This document shows positions 28,039-35,955 of a stretch of DNA of 64,000 nt, in pieces. The notes beneath the pieces were generated by a model. The model ran no database searches. It was not told the DNA's origin and saw only the letters and a list, made by a program, of their open reading frames with translations. The position numbers and the translations under genes are program-made. Source of the stretch: an uncultured Lachnospiraceae bacterium (GTDB lineage Bacteria; Bacillota; Clostridia; Lachnospirales; Lachnospiraceae); assembly GCA_910587105.1 (NCBI GenBank), contig CAJUMB010000001.1:78895-142894 (forward strand), written 5' to 3'. The number at the start of each line of letters is the position of its first letter. Position 1 is the first letter of the stretch.

Positions 28039-28544
28039 AGGAAAAGAAAAAACCATATCTTATATGGACCGCCGGAAGCTCCCTTGTGCTGGTTCTGATT
28101 GATCAGCTGGCCAAATATCTGGCTGCTGCCAATCTGCGTGGAAAAGAAGATATCATTTTGATTCCCCGTGTGTTTCAACTGCATTATCTGGAAAACAGGG
28201 GCGCAGCTTTCGGGCTGTTTCAAAATCAGAAAATCGTCTTTCTTGTGCTGTGTGTGCTGTTTCTGGCTGGGATCGTATGGTTCCTGTATAAAATGCCCCC
28301 ATCCAGCCGTTATATCCCTTTTTACTGCCTTGCGGCCGGATTATCCGCAGGAGCCCTGGGAAACGGGATTGACCGCCTTTTACACGGATATGTGGTGGAC
28401 TTTTTCTATTTTTCCCTGATTGATTTTCCTGTGTTTAATATGGCAGATATTTATGTAGTAGTCAGCAGCATCTGTCTGTTTATCTATGTCTGCTTTGTGT
28501 ATCGGGAGGAAGATTTTTCATTTATACAGAGGAAAAAGGGATGA
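28035..28544 (+). CDS. lspA: Lipoprotein signal peptidase (signal peptidase II)
   Basis: Membrane aspartic protease (169 residues, four transmembrane helices) that cuts prolipoproteins just before the lipidated cysteine. Catalytic aspartates are D113 in GNGIDRL and D138 in FNMADIY. The ENRGAAFGLF motif near 57-66 is also conserved. It overlaps aroB and the following pseudouridine synthase by 4 bases each. A natural client in this window is the sugar-binding lipoprotein at 43631. Confidence 0.96.
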   Translation: MKEKKKPYLIWTAGSSLVLVLIDQLAKYLAAANLRGKEDIILIPRVFQLHYLENRGAAFGLFQNQKIVFLVLCVLFLAGIVWFLYKMPPSSRYIPFYCLAAGLSAGALGNGIDRLLHGYVVDFFYFSLIDFPVFNMADIYVVVSSICLFIYVCFVYREEDFSFIQRKKG

Positions 28545-29473
28545 CGAATCGAAAGAAAACAGTGGTGATTTCCCAGGACCAGAACCAGATGCGCATTGAC
28601 AAGGCCCTGTGCCTGGAAGAAGACGGCATTTCCCGTTCACGTCTGCAGAAACTTCTCAAAGAGGGAAATGTTCTGGTCAATCAAAAGCCTGTAAAACCCA
28701 GCTTCCGTCTTCAGACAGGGGACACGGTGTGTGTCTATATTCCTGAAAGCCAGCCTGTCTCCATGATTGCGGAATCCATTCCGTTGGATATCTTATACGA
28801 AGATGAGTTTCTGCTGATTGTAAACAAACCCCAGGGCATGGTGGTGCATCCGGCTCCCGGTCACACAGAGCATACGCTGGTGAACGCTGTTATGGCCCAC
28901 TGCGGCACAAGCCTTTCTGGAATCAATGGAGAACTGAGGCCGGGAATTGTTCACCGTATTGACAAGGACACTTCCGGTGCACTGGTTATCTGTAAAGATG
29001 ACCGTACCCATCAGAATCTGGCGGAACAGTTAAAAGAACATACCATCCATCGGCTTTACCACGCCGTTGTTCATGGAAACATAAAAGAAGACCAGGGAAG
29101 TATCAACGCTCAGGTGGGCAGGCATCCCACAGACCGGAAAAGGATGTCTGTCCACTCAAAAAACGGCAGACATGCCGTGACCCACTATCAGGTAATCCAG
29201 CGGTATCACGGCAGATTTACCCATATACAGTGCCGTCTGGAGACGGGGCGCACCCATCAAATCCGGGTCCATATGGCCAGTATAGGACATCCATTGGCTG
29301 GAGATCCCTTATACAATAAAAACGGCGGCAATCCATACCACCTGCCGGGACAGGCGCTTCACGCCCGTATATTGGGCTTTCAGCACCCGGCTACAGGTAA
29401 ATATTTGGAAGTATCCGCACCTTTTCCGGAGTCTTTTCTTGGATTACTGGAAAGACTGAAGACTGTAAAATAG
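28541..29473 (+). CDS. RluA/RluD family pseudouridine synthase
   Basis: Converts uridine to pseudouridine in large-subunit rRNA (310 residues). An N-terminal S4 domain (about 16-75) precedes the catalytic domain, with the nucleophile D141 in HRIDKDTSGALV. ETGRTHQIRVHM and HPLAGDPLY are further signatures. Domain order and length resemble RluD, but the target position cannot be read from sequence. It overlaps lspA by 4 bases, the standard lspA-rlu arrangement. Confidence 0.94.
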   Translation: MTNRKKTVVISQDQNQMRIDKALCLEEDGISRSRLQKLLKEGNVLVNQKPVKPSFRLQTGDTVCVYIPESQPVSMIAESIPLDILYEDEFLLIVNKPQGMVVHPAPGHTEHTLVNAVMAHCGTSLSGINGELRPGIVHRIDKDTSGALVICKDDRTHQNLAEQLKEHTIHRLYHAVVHGNIKEDQGSINAQVGRHPTDRKRMSVHSKNGRHAVTHYQVIQRYHGRFTHIQCRLETGRTHQIRVHMASIGHPLAGDPLYNKNGGNPYHLPGQALHARILGFQHPATGKYLEVSAPFPESFLGLLERLKTVK

Positions 29474-29487
29474 GAGGAGTAAAAAGT

Positions 29488-30117
29488 ATGAAGACAAACG
29501 CAATTATCACCATTGGACGCCAATATGGCAGCGGCGGCCGGGAAATCGGAGAAAAACTGGCAAAGAGACTGGAGATTCCCTTTTACGATAAAGAACTGCT
29601 GGAACGTGCTGCAAACGACAGCGGTATCTGTAAAGAGTTATTCGAAAATCACGATGAAAAGCCCACAAACAGCTTTCTCTATTCCCTGGTTATGGACACC
29701 TATTCATTCGGTTACAGCTCTGCCGCTTTTACAGATATGCCTATTAACCACAAAGTATTCCTGGCACAGTTTGAGGCTGTGAAAAAACTGGCTGCGGAAG
29801 GACCCTGTGTGATGGTGGGACGCTGTGCCGATTACGCGCTGTCGGAGTTATCTAACTGCTTCTCCGTATTTATCCACTCAGACATGGAATCGCGTATTCG
29901 GCGTATTGCCCAAAAATATGGAATGAAAGATAATAAGGCACGGGATGCCATCCAGAAGACAGACAAAAGCCGTTCCAGCTATTACAATTACTACACCAAT
30001 AAACGCTGGGGAGATGCCTCCAGCTATCATCTGTCCATTGACAGCGGAAAGCTGGGAATTGATCAGACTGTGGAATGTATCATTCAGACGCTGAAGGTCT
30101 TCGAGACTCCTGTCTGA
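29488..30117 (+). CDS. Cytidylate kinase-like family protein
   Basis: P-loop kinase-like protein (209 residues). The N-terminal ITIGRQYGSGGREIGEKLA is the nucleotide-binding loop, followed by IPFYDKELL. The family resembles cytidylate kinase but lacks parts of the CMP-binding domain, and a true cmk is normally a separate gene, so the substrate is uncertain. An AGGAGGAG site precedes the ATG, 14 bases after the pseudouridine synthase. Its last 38 bases overlap the 3' end of the convergent TtcA-like gene. Confidence 0.88.
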   Translation: MKTNAIITIGRQYGSGGREIGEKLAKRLEIPFYDKELLERAANDSGICKELFENHDEKPTNSFLYSLVMDTYSFGYSSAAFTDMPINHKVFLAQFEAVKKLAAEGPCVMVGRCADYALSELSNCFSVFIHSDMESRIRRIAQKYGMKDNKARDAIQKTDKSRSSYYNYYTNKRWGDASSYHLSIDSGKLGIDQTVECIIQTLKVFETPV

Positions 30118-30829
30118 CATTCCAGCCTTTTAAGTTTCCATTTAAAACTGCAGTAAACATCCGCTGCTTTGTCCCTGTATAGTCCCGGTTCAGCCCCTTT
30201 AACAGCTCCTTGGCATACTGCCTTTTGGTATGCCCATCGGCTGGACAGGGGCTTTTTGCTGCCGGCAGCTGATATTTATTCTGAAAACCGATAATATCTG
30301 CCTCATCCATGAAGACCATAGGGCGGATCAGCGTCAGGTCTGTTCGATCCCAGTAAGTAACCGGGGAAAATGTGTGAAATCTCCCCTCAAAAATCAGGGA
30401 CAGCAGCATGGTTTCCACCACATCATCTTTATGATGGGCGTAAGCAATTTTATTACAGTTCAATTCTTTCGCAGTCTGATTCAAAGCCCCTTTTCTCATT
30501 TTTGCACAAAGAGAACAGGGATTTTTTTCTTTTCTGCTGTCAAAAATAATTTCCCCGATTTCTGTATCAACTTTTGTAAAAGGCACCTGCAGCTTCTCAC
30601 AAAACTCCTCAATCATGAGAAAATCCACATTCGGAAATCCCAGGTCCACAGTGACTGCTTCCAGACTGTAGGAGTTGGGATAGAAACGCTGTAGTTCCCG
30701 AAGTGCCATCAGCATAGCCAGACTGTCCTTTCCTCCGGAAACCCCCACAGCAATTTTGTCCCCTGGCTGAATCATCTGAAACTCATCTACAGCCTTTCGG
30801 ACTATACTCAGCATCTGTTGTAATTTCAT
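30080..30829 (-). CDS. TtcA-family tRNA thiolation protein
   Basis: PP-loop ATPase (249 residues) related to TtcA, which adds sulfur to C32 of some tRNAs using an ATP-activated base and an iron-sulfur cluster. The PP-loop SGGKDS is at 31-36. CxxC is C105/C108 (PCSLCAKMRKG), and a third cysteine lies in SPCPADGHTKR, matching the three-cysteine cluster of TtcA. HHKDDVVETMLL is the second signature. Relatives in anaerobes may act on other tRNA positions. It has its own promoter and overlaps the convergent kinase gene by 38 bases. Confidence 0.9.
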   Translation of the reverse strand: MKLQQMLSIVRKAVDEFQMIQPGDKIAVGVSGGKDSLAMLMALRELQRFYPNSYSLEAVTVDLGFPNVDFLMIEEFCEKLQVPFTKVDTEIGEIIFDSRKEKNPCSLCAKMRKGALNQTAKELNCNKIAYAHHKDDVVETMLLSLIFEGRFHTFSPVTYWDRTDLTLIRPMVFMDEADIIGFQNKYQLPAAKSPCPADGHTKRQYAKELLKGLNRDYTGTKQRMFTAVLNGNLKGWNVRQESRRPSASE

Positions 30830-30896
30830 TTAACTTCCTTTCTACATATATCTGCTTTTTTTGATTTTTCCGAATTAACCTATCCAAATATATTTC

Positions 30897-30925
30897 ATTA
30901 TAGCGTTCCTCTCTGCACAAATCAA
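30897..30925 (-). promoter_or_regulatory. Promoter of the TtcA-like gene
   Basis: Read on the minus strand: TTGATT (30925-30920), 17 bases, TATAAT (30902-30897). It is about 70 bases before the ATG at 30829. A small hairpin (ATTCCTGC at 30930 with GCAGGGAAT ending at 30951) lies just upstream. Confidence 0.7.
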
Positions 30926-31026
30926 CTGAATTCCTGCTTTCGGCAGGGAATAGAGAAAGCAGGAGAGCAGCAGTTATGTATCATCAGGGGCGGTATTGGA
31001 TGCCAGAACTATTTATAAATAAAATA

Positions 31027-31055
31027 TATACAAATCATTTCCAATATGTTATAAT
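31027..31055 (+). promoter_or_regulatory. Extended -10 promoter of the AI-2E-type permease gene
   Basis: TATACA (31027-31032), 17 bases, TATAAT (31050-31055) preceded by TGT, an extended -10. It is about 57 bases before the ATG at 31112 in a very AT-rich region. Confidence 0.55.
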
Positions 31056-31111
31056 TATTACAAAATATTACATTATATCATGAATAAAACGAAAGGAATT
31101 GTAAGAAATAC

Positions 31112-32347
31112 ATGAAATTTTTTAAAGACAATCCCTATTTGAATTGGGGGATTACGGGATTTCTTGTGGCTGCTGCCAGCATGCTGTTTTATTTTGGGAT
31201 TTTTCACATGAATATCATCATCGACGGGATCAGCATTGTGCTTCAGATTCTGATGCCTTTGATTTACGGCGCAGTGATTGCCTATCTGTTGAATCCTGTA
31301 CTGAATTTCCTAGAAAAAAAAGTGATCTACCCCCTTCTGGCTTCCAGAAACCGCAAAGTGGGAAAGAAGAGCAGAAGGCTGATTCGTTATTTCTGTATCC
31401 TGTTAGCTGTCTTCTTACTGTGCTGGCTGGTATATTCTCTTTTGATGACCATTCTGCCGGAGATTTTAAATAGTACCGTAAATATCATCAATAGCTTTCC
31501 GCAGTTTATGGATGACATGCAGAAGTGGGCAACCAAAAGCCTGGATAACAACCCGGATCTCAACACATTTGTATTGGGGCTGTTCGACAAGTATGCGGTC
31601 CGGTTTGAGAATTATCTGACACGGGACATTCTCCCCCAGCTGCAGGGAGCACTGCTCCATCTTTCTTCCGGTGTGTGGGATGTGTTGATTTTTTTGAAAA
31701 ATATTGTGATCGGGATTATCGTATCTGTTTATATTCTGGCAGATAAAGAAACCTTTACTGCAAGAGGGAAAATGCTGCTGTACGCATTATGCTCTGACCG
31801 GTGGGCTGGACGTATTCTGGAAAATCTGAGATTTACCCACCGGACTTTCGGTGGATTTATTATTGGAAAAATGGTAGATTCCCTGATTATCGGGATTTTG
31901 TGTTATCTGGGAACTGGTATTTTGAAAATGCCGTACCGGGTTCTGGTTAGTGTTATTGTGGGAGTGACCAACATTATTCCCTTCTTCGGTCCATATCTGG
32001 GCGCCGTTCCCTGTGCGTTTCTGATTTTGCTGGTCAGTCCTATAAAAAGTTTATATTTTATCATTTTCATCCTGGTTCTTCAGCAGTTTGACGGAAATAT
32101 ACTGGGTCCTAAGATCCTGGGTGAGTCAACAGGATTGTCCAGTTTTATGGTAATCTTATCTATTTTAGTAGGAGGCGGTTTGTTCGGAATTGTGGGAATG
32201 TTTGTGGGAGTACCTGTCTGTGCAGTTCTTTATGCTCTTTTCTGGAGATATATAGAGAAAACTTTAACTTATAAACATCTTCCGTGTGAAACTAACAGCT
32301 ATTTGGACAATAATGTGGATAAATATAGAGCAGAAGAAGAAAAATAA
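31112..32347 (+). CDS. AI-2E family transporter
   Basis: Polytopic membrane protein (411 residues, about eight transmembrane helices) of the AI-2E/PerM/YdiK/YtvI superfamily. The N-terminal pair of helices, the soluble region at about 140-185 (FMDDMQKWATKSLDNNP) and the conserved GVTNIIPFFGPYLGAVP in the C-terminal half are typical. Members include sodium/proton antiporters and proposed autoinducer exporters; the substrate here is unknown. AAAGGA lies about 13 bases before the ATG, a rather long spacing. dtd follows after 29 bases. Confidence 0.9.
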   Translation: MKFFKDNPYLNWGITGFLVAAASMLFYFGIFHMNIIIDGISIVLQILMPLIYGAVIAYLLNPVLNFLEKKVIYPLLASRNRKVGKKSRRLIRYFCILLAVFLLCWLVYSLLMTILPEILNSTVNIINSFPQFMDDMQKWATKSLDNNPDLNTFVLGLFDKYAVRFENYLTRDILPQLQGALLHLSSGVWDVLIFLKNIVIGIIVSVYILADKETFTARGKMLLYALCSDRWAGRILENLRFTHRTFGGFIIGKMVDSLIIGILCYLGTGILKMPYRVLVSVIVGVTNIIPFFGPYLGAVPCAFLILLVSPIKSLYFIIFILVLQQFDGNILGPKILGESTGLSSFMVILSILVGGGLFGIVGMFVGVPVCAVLYALFWRYIEKTLTYKHLPCETNSYLDNNVDKYRAEEEK

Positions 32348-32376
32348 TGTGGAAAAGAGTATAACAGGAGGAGAGC

Positions 32377-32823
32377 ATGAAATTTGTTATTCAAAGAGTC
32401 AATCACGCCAGCGTAACCGTGGACCACAGAATCGTGGGAGAAATTCAGAAAGGATTTCTGGTGCTGATCGGAGTGGGAGAGGATGACACCAAAGAATCAG
32501 CAGATAAATTGGTCCGGAAAATGCTGGGTCTGAGAATTTTCCAGGATGACCAGGGAAAAACCAATCTTTCGCTGAAGGACGTACAGGGACAGCTGTTATT
32601 AGTTTCCCAGTTCACTTTATACGCCAACTGTAAGAAAGGCAGCCGTCCCAGTTTTATACAGGCAGGCAGCCCGCAGAAGGCAGAAGAGTTATATGAGTAC
32701 ATTATAGAAAAATGCACGGAATCTGTGCCAGTTGTGGAAAAAGGAATTTTTGGCGCTTATATGAAAATTTTACTTGAAAATGACGGGCCATTCACTATAA
32801 TATTAGATGAGCGTGATTTATAA
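32377..32823 (+). CDS. dtd: D-aminoacyl-tRNA deacylase
   Basis: Hydrolyses D-aminoacyl-tRNA and glycyl-tRNA(Ala), keeping D-amino acids out of proteins (148 residues, the usual size). Family blocks are [15 protein letters not shown] at the N-terminus, [10 protein letters not shown] (the SQFTL motif, about 77-82) and the C-terminal GAYM...DGPFTI (family Gly-cisPro loop region, here NDGPFT). AGGAGGAG precedes the ATG. It probably shares the promoter of the upstream transporter. Confidence 0.96.
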   Translation: MKFVIQRVNHASVTVDHRIVGEIQKGFLVLIGVGEDDTKESADKLVRKMLGLRIFQDDQGKTNLSLKDVQGQLLLVSQFTLYANCKKGSRPSFIQAGSPQKAEELYEYIIEKCTESVPVVEKGIFGAYMKILLENDGPFTIILDERDL

Positions 32824-32850
32824 TAATGAACAGGAAGGAAATTGAAAAAG

Positions 32851-33837
32851 ATGAGTAAGACCACGAAAGAGAGAATTGTCTTACTGTTGCTATGCCTTTT
32901 TGCAGCAGTCTCTGTGATAAAAACACATAAGGTATATGCCAGTTCCGCCTCCAATTCCAGTGTGTCCGCAAATCTGGCATCAGCTTCAGGTAAATGGGTG
33001 TATGTGGGGGAAAAGGGGTATTACAAAAAAAGCAGCGGTGTTTTATATCGAGGATGGCTGTCCTGGAACAATCACATCTATTATTTATCGAAACGTTCCG
33101 GCGAGAAGGCGGTTGGTTTCCACACAATCAATGGTAAACGTTATTATTTCCGTGAAAACAGCGGGAGACTAAAGGCGGACGGCTGGTTTAAAGTGGATGG
33201 AGAAAGATATTATGCCGCCTCAGACGGAACCTTAAAAACCGGCTGGTTTAAAAAGGACGGTGAAAAATACTTTTTCAGTAAAAAGGGCGTGATGCGCACC
33301 GGATGGGTGAAAATCAATCATAAAAAATATTATTTTTACCCCAACGGAGAGATGGCTGAAAAAATCTGGCTGGATAAAAAGCATTACGTAAATGAAAACG
33401 GAGCGCTGGAAACCATGAATGCCCAAAAAAGAAAATCCGTGTTCCGCTGGCCTTTAAACGCAAAATGGAATTATATTTCCAGTTATTTTGGGTATCGCGG
33501 ACCTATGTCTGTGGGGACCAGTAACCACGACGGCATTGATATTCCCGCTAACATGAATACTCCCATCTGTGCGGCAAGGACAGGGACAGTTATTGTCCGG
33601 GAATCCAACGATTCTGCAGGTAATCATATAGAAATCGACCATCATAATGGATTCATCACGGAATATATGCATATGACCCGCTTCAAACCTGGGATAAAAG
33701 AGGGAAGCAAAGTAAAAAAAGGTCAAGTAATCGGCTATGTGGGCAGTACAGGATGGTCTACAGGGCCTCATCTGCATTTCGGAGTAAGACTCAATGATGT
33801 GGACCAGGACCCTTTGGAATTTGTCCGCCAGCCGTAA
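32851..33837 (+). CDS. Secreted M23 murein hydrolase with cell-wall-binding repeats
   Basis: Exported protein (328 residues). The signal peptide covers about 1-29 (VLLLLCLFAAV core, cleavage near VYA-SS). Five to six tandem choline-binding-type repeats of the GW...(Y/F)(Y/F) pattern, such as GWFKVDGERYYAASDG, span about 45-180. The C-terminal M23 LytM domain has zinc ligands H226 and D230 (NHDGID) and H309, with H307, in HLHF. It probably cuts peptide crossbridges of peptidoglycan. ATG 32851 with AAGGAA ten bases upstream is preferred over the TTG at 32842. A strong bidirectional terminator follows. Confidence 0.9.
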   Translation: MSKTTKERIVLLLLCLFAAVSVIKTHKVYASSASNSSVSANLASASGKWVYVGEKGYYKKSSGVLYRGWLSWNNHIYYLSKRSGEKAVGFHTINGKRYYFRENSGRLKADGWFKVDGERYYAASDGTLKTGWFKKDGEKYFFSKKGVMRTGWVKINHKKYYFYPNGEMAEKIWLDKKHYVNENGALETMNAQKRKSVFRWPLNAKWNYISSYFGYRGPMSVGTSNHDGIDIPANMNTPICAARTGTVIVRESNDSAGNHIEIDHHNGFITEYMHMTRFKPGIKEGSKVKKGQVIGYVGSTGWSTGPHLHFGVRLNDVDQDPLEFVRQP

Positions 33838-33839
33838 TT

Positions 33840-33900
33840 AAAAACGAGAGCATTGCCATCTGGCAGATTCTGCCAGAAGCGCAGGCCCTCGTTTTGTTTT
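33840..33900. terminator. Bidirectional terminator between M23 and recombinase genes
   Basis: AAAACGAG (33841-33848) pairs with CTCGTTTT (33888-33895), with an inner TCTGGCA/TGCCAGA stem. T-runs follow on both strands (GTTTTGTTTTTCTT on plus; TTTTTAATT on minus). It serves the two convergent genes. Confidence 0.87.
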
Positions 33901-33902
33901 TC

Positions 33903-34964
33903 TTACTTTTCTCTCAGACGAACGGCAGAAGCGGCCTTGCGCCTGTGGGCATCCCCCAGGTCAGCATAATGTTTCCGGGTAGTATTTACATCCCTGTGTC
34001 CGAGTACATCTGCCACCAGATAAATATCACCCGTTTCTTCATATAATGCTGTACCGTATGTACTGCGGAGTTTATGGGGGGTGATTTTTTTTGTGGTTGT
34101 AATCTGCTGGGAATATTTTTTCACCAGATTTTCCACAGCTTTCACACCGATGCGCCTCCTCTGTGTGGAATAGAAGAGTGCGTGTTCATGTCCGGGCAGC
34201 GGTGTGATGCCCTTTCTGATCTCCAGGTAATCTATCAACGCCTGGGCAACTTCCCCGCCGAAATAAACGATCATTTCATTTCCGCCTTTTCTGTGTACCT
34301 TGATCCCTCCATTTTGAAAATCAATATCCTCCACGTCCAGTCCCACACATTCAGAAACACGGATGCCTGTTCCCAGCAGAAGCGTGAAAATAGCCAAATC
34401 CCGTTCTTTTGTTTTTTCATAATAAGCTTTTTTCTGTCCGGTAAGGCTGTCCCCGGCATGTTCGATATAATCCAGAAGCTCAGCCACCTCATTGGGATCC
34501 AGCTTTACAATGGATTTATCATGAAGTTTGGGCATATCCACCAGTAAAGTGGGATTGCTGTGTATCATTTCCCTCTTGTAATAATAAGCATAAAAGCTGC
34601 GCAGGGATGACATTTTTCTTTTGATTCCCCGTTCCCCGTTGGTATTTTCCAGCCCAGTGTCATGTGACTGGTAGACCCGCAGATATTCCTGATATTCTTC
34701 AATATCTACAGCCTGAAGCGAATCCAGCACGTCTATCTGGAAATCTGCCATCGTATACTTTTGAAATGCGGGGTTTTCTTTCAGGAGAAACTGAAAAAAA
34801 ACTTTTAAATCATACGCATAAGAAAGTCTTGTCCTGGATGACGCCGTAGTTCCCAGGGCACGGAAGTATTCCTTGGCAAAAGGAGGCAGTTCCTTCAGCA
34901 GTTCCCGCAGTTTTAATGTGTTTTCTTTATCTACCTGTGCATGGTATACAGTTCGCTGTTCCAT
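33903..34964 (-). CDS. XerC/XerD-type tyrosine recombinase
   Basis: Site-specific recombinase (353 residues). A SAM-like N-terminal core-binding domain covers about 25-140 and the catalytic domain about 155-345. All catalytic residues are visible: R202 (GTGIRVSE), K226, H297 and R300 (PHKLR), H323 (LGHRD) and nucleophile Y333. It is longer than typical XerC/D (about 300). No phage or integrative genes are near and no att-like repeats were seen, so it looks like a resident recombinase, perhaps for dimer resolution. The start is ATG 34964 behind GGGAGGG. It is divergent from lexA, with SOS-like boxes in between. Confidence 0.93.
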   Translation of the reverse strand: MEQRTVYHAQVDKENTLKLRELLKELPPFAKEYFRALGTTASSRTRLSYAYDLKVFFQFLLKENPAFQKYTMADFQIDVLDSLQAVDIEEYQEYLRVYQSHDTGLENTNGERGIKRKMSSLRSFYAYYYKREMIHSNPTLLVDMPKLHDKSIVKLDPNEVAELLDYIEHAGDSLTGQKKAYYEKTKERDLAIFTLLLGTGIRVSECVGLDVEDIDFQNGGIKVHRKGGNEMIVYFGGEVAQALIDYLEIRKGITPLPGHEHALFYSTQRRRIGVKAVENLVKKYSQQITTTKKITPHKLRSTYGTALYEETGDIYLVADVLGHRDVNTTRKHYADLGDAHRRKAASAVRLREK

Positions 34965-35024
34965 ATATTTCCCTCCCAATCTATTCGCAAAACATGAATT
35001 TGTAGAATAAATCTATGTTGGTTT

Positions 35025-35053
35025 ATACTACCACTGATTCTGCGATTTGTCAA
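35025..35053 (-). promoter_or_regulatory. Promoter of the tyrosine recombinase gene
   Basis: Read on the minus strand: TTGACA (35053-35048), 17 bases, TAGTAT (35030-35025) preceded by TGG as an extended -10. The perfect -35 begins about 25 bases downstream, in the minus direction, of the SOS-like boxes. Confidence 0.65.
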
Positions 35054-35077
35054 ATATAATTTATGGCGACCCTGAAC

Positions 35078-35104
35078 CGAACACATATTCCGAATATTTG
35101 TTTG
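35078..35104. promoter_or_regulatory. lexA: Two abutting LexA operators (SOS boxes)
   Basis: CGAACACATATTCC (35078-35091) and CGAATATTTGTTTG (35091-35104) each match the Gram-positive SOS consensus CGAACRNRYGTTYG, at 12 of 14 and about 13 of 14 positions by eye. They share one base. The second overlaps the -35 of the lexA promoter. Such placement would let LexA repress its own gene; effects on the divergent recombinase promoter are inferred. Confidence 0.65.
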
Positions 35105-35130
35105 TACATTATTCCCCGATATGCTATAAT
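35102..35130 (+). promoter_or_regulatory. lexA: lexA promoter
   Basis: TTGTAC (35102-35107), 17 bases, TATAAT (35125-35130) preceded by TGC, an extended -10. Three bases of the -35 lie inside the second SOS box. Initiation near 35137 would leave an AT-rich leader of about 120 bases with no clear structure. Confidence 0.6.
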
Positions 35131-35258
35131 GTGCTTAATTTATCATTGGACTTTATTGCTGAATAATTTTCAAATACGTTATATGTTTCAATTTGTAATT
35201 ATATTTTAAAATAAATATTACAAAAGATTACAAAATAGATTGGAGGTACTTAATAATT

Positions 35259-35885
35259 ATGTCATATGGTGAAATTAATGCGAAACAACAGGAAATTTTG
35301 GACGTTATAAAAAATGAAATTCTGAACCGGGGCTTTCCCCCCTCTGTCAGAGAAATCTGTGAGGCGGTTCATCTGAAATCTACCTCTTCGGTGCATTCCC
35401 ATCTGGCTGTGCTGGAAAGACAGGGCTATATCCGCCGGGATTCCACCAAGCCCAGGGCTATCGAGGTTGTGGATGACAGCTTCAACCTGACCAGGCGGGA
35501 AATCGCCAACATTCCCATTGTAGGCACAGTGGCCGCAGGACAGCCTATTTTGGCTGTGGAGAACATAGAAAGCTACTTCCCTCTCCCCACAGAATTTCTC
35601 TCCAATCATCCTGCCTTTATGCTGCGTGTGCAGGGGGACAGTATGGTGAATAAAGGAATCTTAAACGGCGATTATGTAATCGTTGAGAAAAGACAGACTG
35701 CAGACAATGGAGAAATTGTGGTGGCACTGGTGGAGGACTCTGCTACTGTTAAGACTTTCTATATGGAAAAGGACCATGTGCGGCTTCAACCGGAAAACGA
35801 TACGATGGAACCCATGATCTACTATGAGGGGGATCAGGTACAGATTATAGGGAAAGTCATTGGTGTATTCCGGACTTTTAATTAA
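35259..35885 (+). CDS. lexA: LexA repressor
   Basis: SOS-response repressor (208 residues). An N-terminal winged helix-turn-helix (about 1-70, PPSVREICEAVHLKSTSSVHSHL) precedes the S24 self-cleavage domain, with the cleavage bond A93-G94 in TVAAGQ, nucleophile S128 in QGDSMV and K165 in SATVKTF. A GGAGG site precedes the ATG. It should cut itself on RecA filaments and release damage-inducible genes. The two SOS boxes upstream indicate autoregulation. Confidence 0.97.
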   Translation: MSYGEINAKQQEILDVIKNEILNRGFPPSVREICEAVHLKSTSSVHSHLAVLERQGYIRRDSTKPRAIEVVDDSFNLTRREIANIPIVGTVAAGQPILAVENIESYFPLPTEFLSNHPAFMLRVQGDSMVNKGILNGDYVIVEKRQTADNGEIVVALVEDSATVKTFYMEKDHVRLQPENDTMEPMIYYEGDQVQIIGKVIGVFRTFN

Positions 35886-35955
35886 CTGTAATTATATTAT
35901 GTAAACCTATACTCTTGTATTAGTCTTATATTTAAGAAAGGAATTGGAAGTTTTT

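Noticed and set aside
29488..30117. Cytidylate-kinase-like gene as the true cmk
   Set aside because: Only the N-terminal P-loop and general size agree; the CMP-binding region does not fit well, so the family name was kept without the symbol.
33903..34964. Tyrosine recombinase as the integrase of a mobile element
   Set aside because: No excisionase, phage, plasmid or conjugation genes, no tRNA target and no flanking direct repeats were found; the neighbours are core genes.
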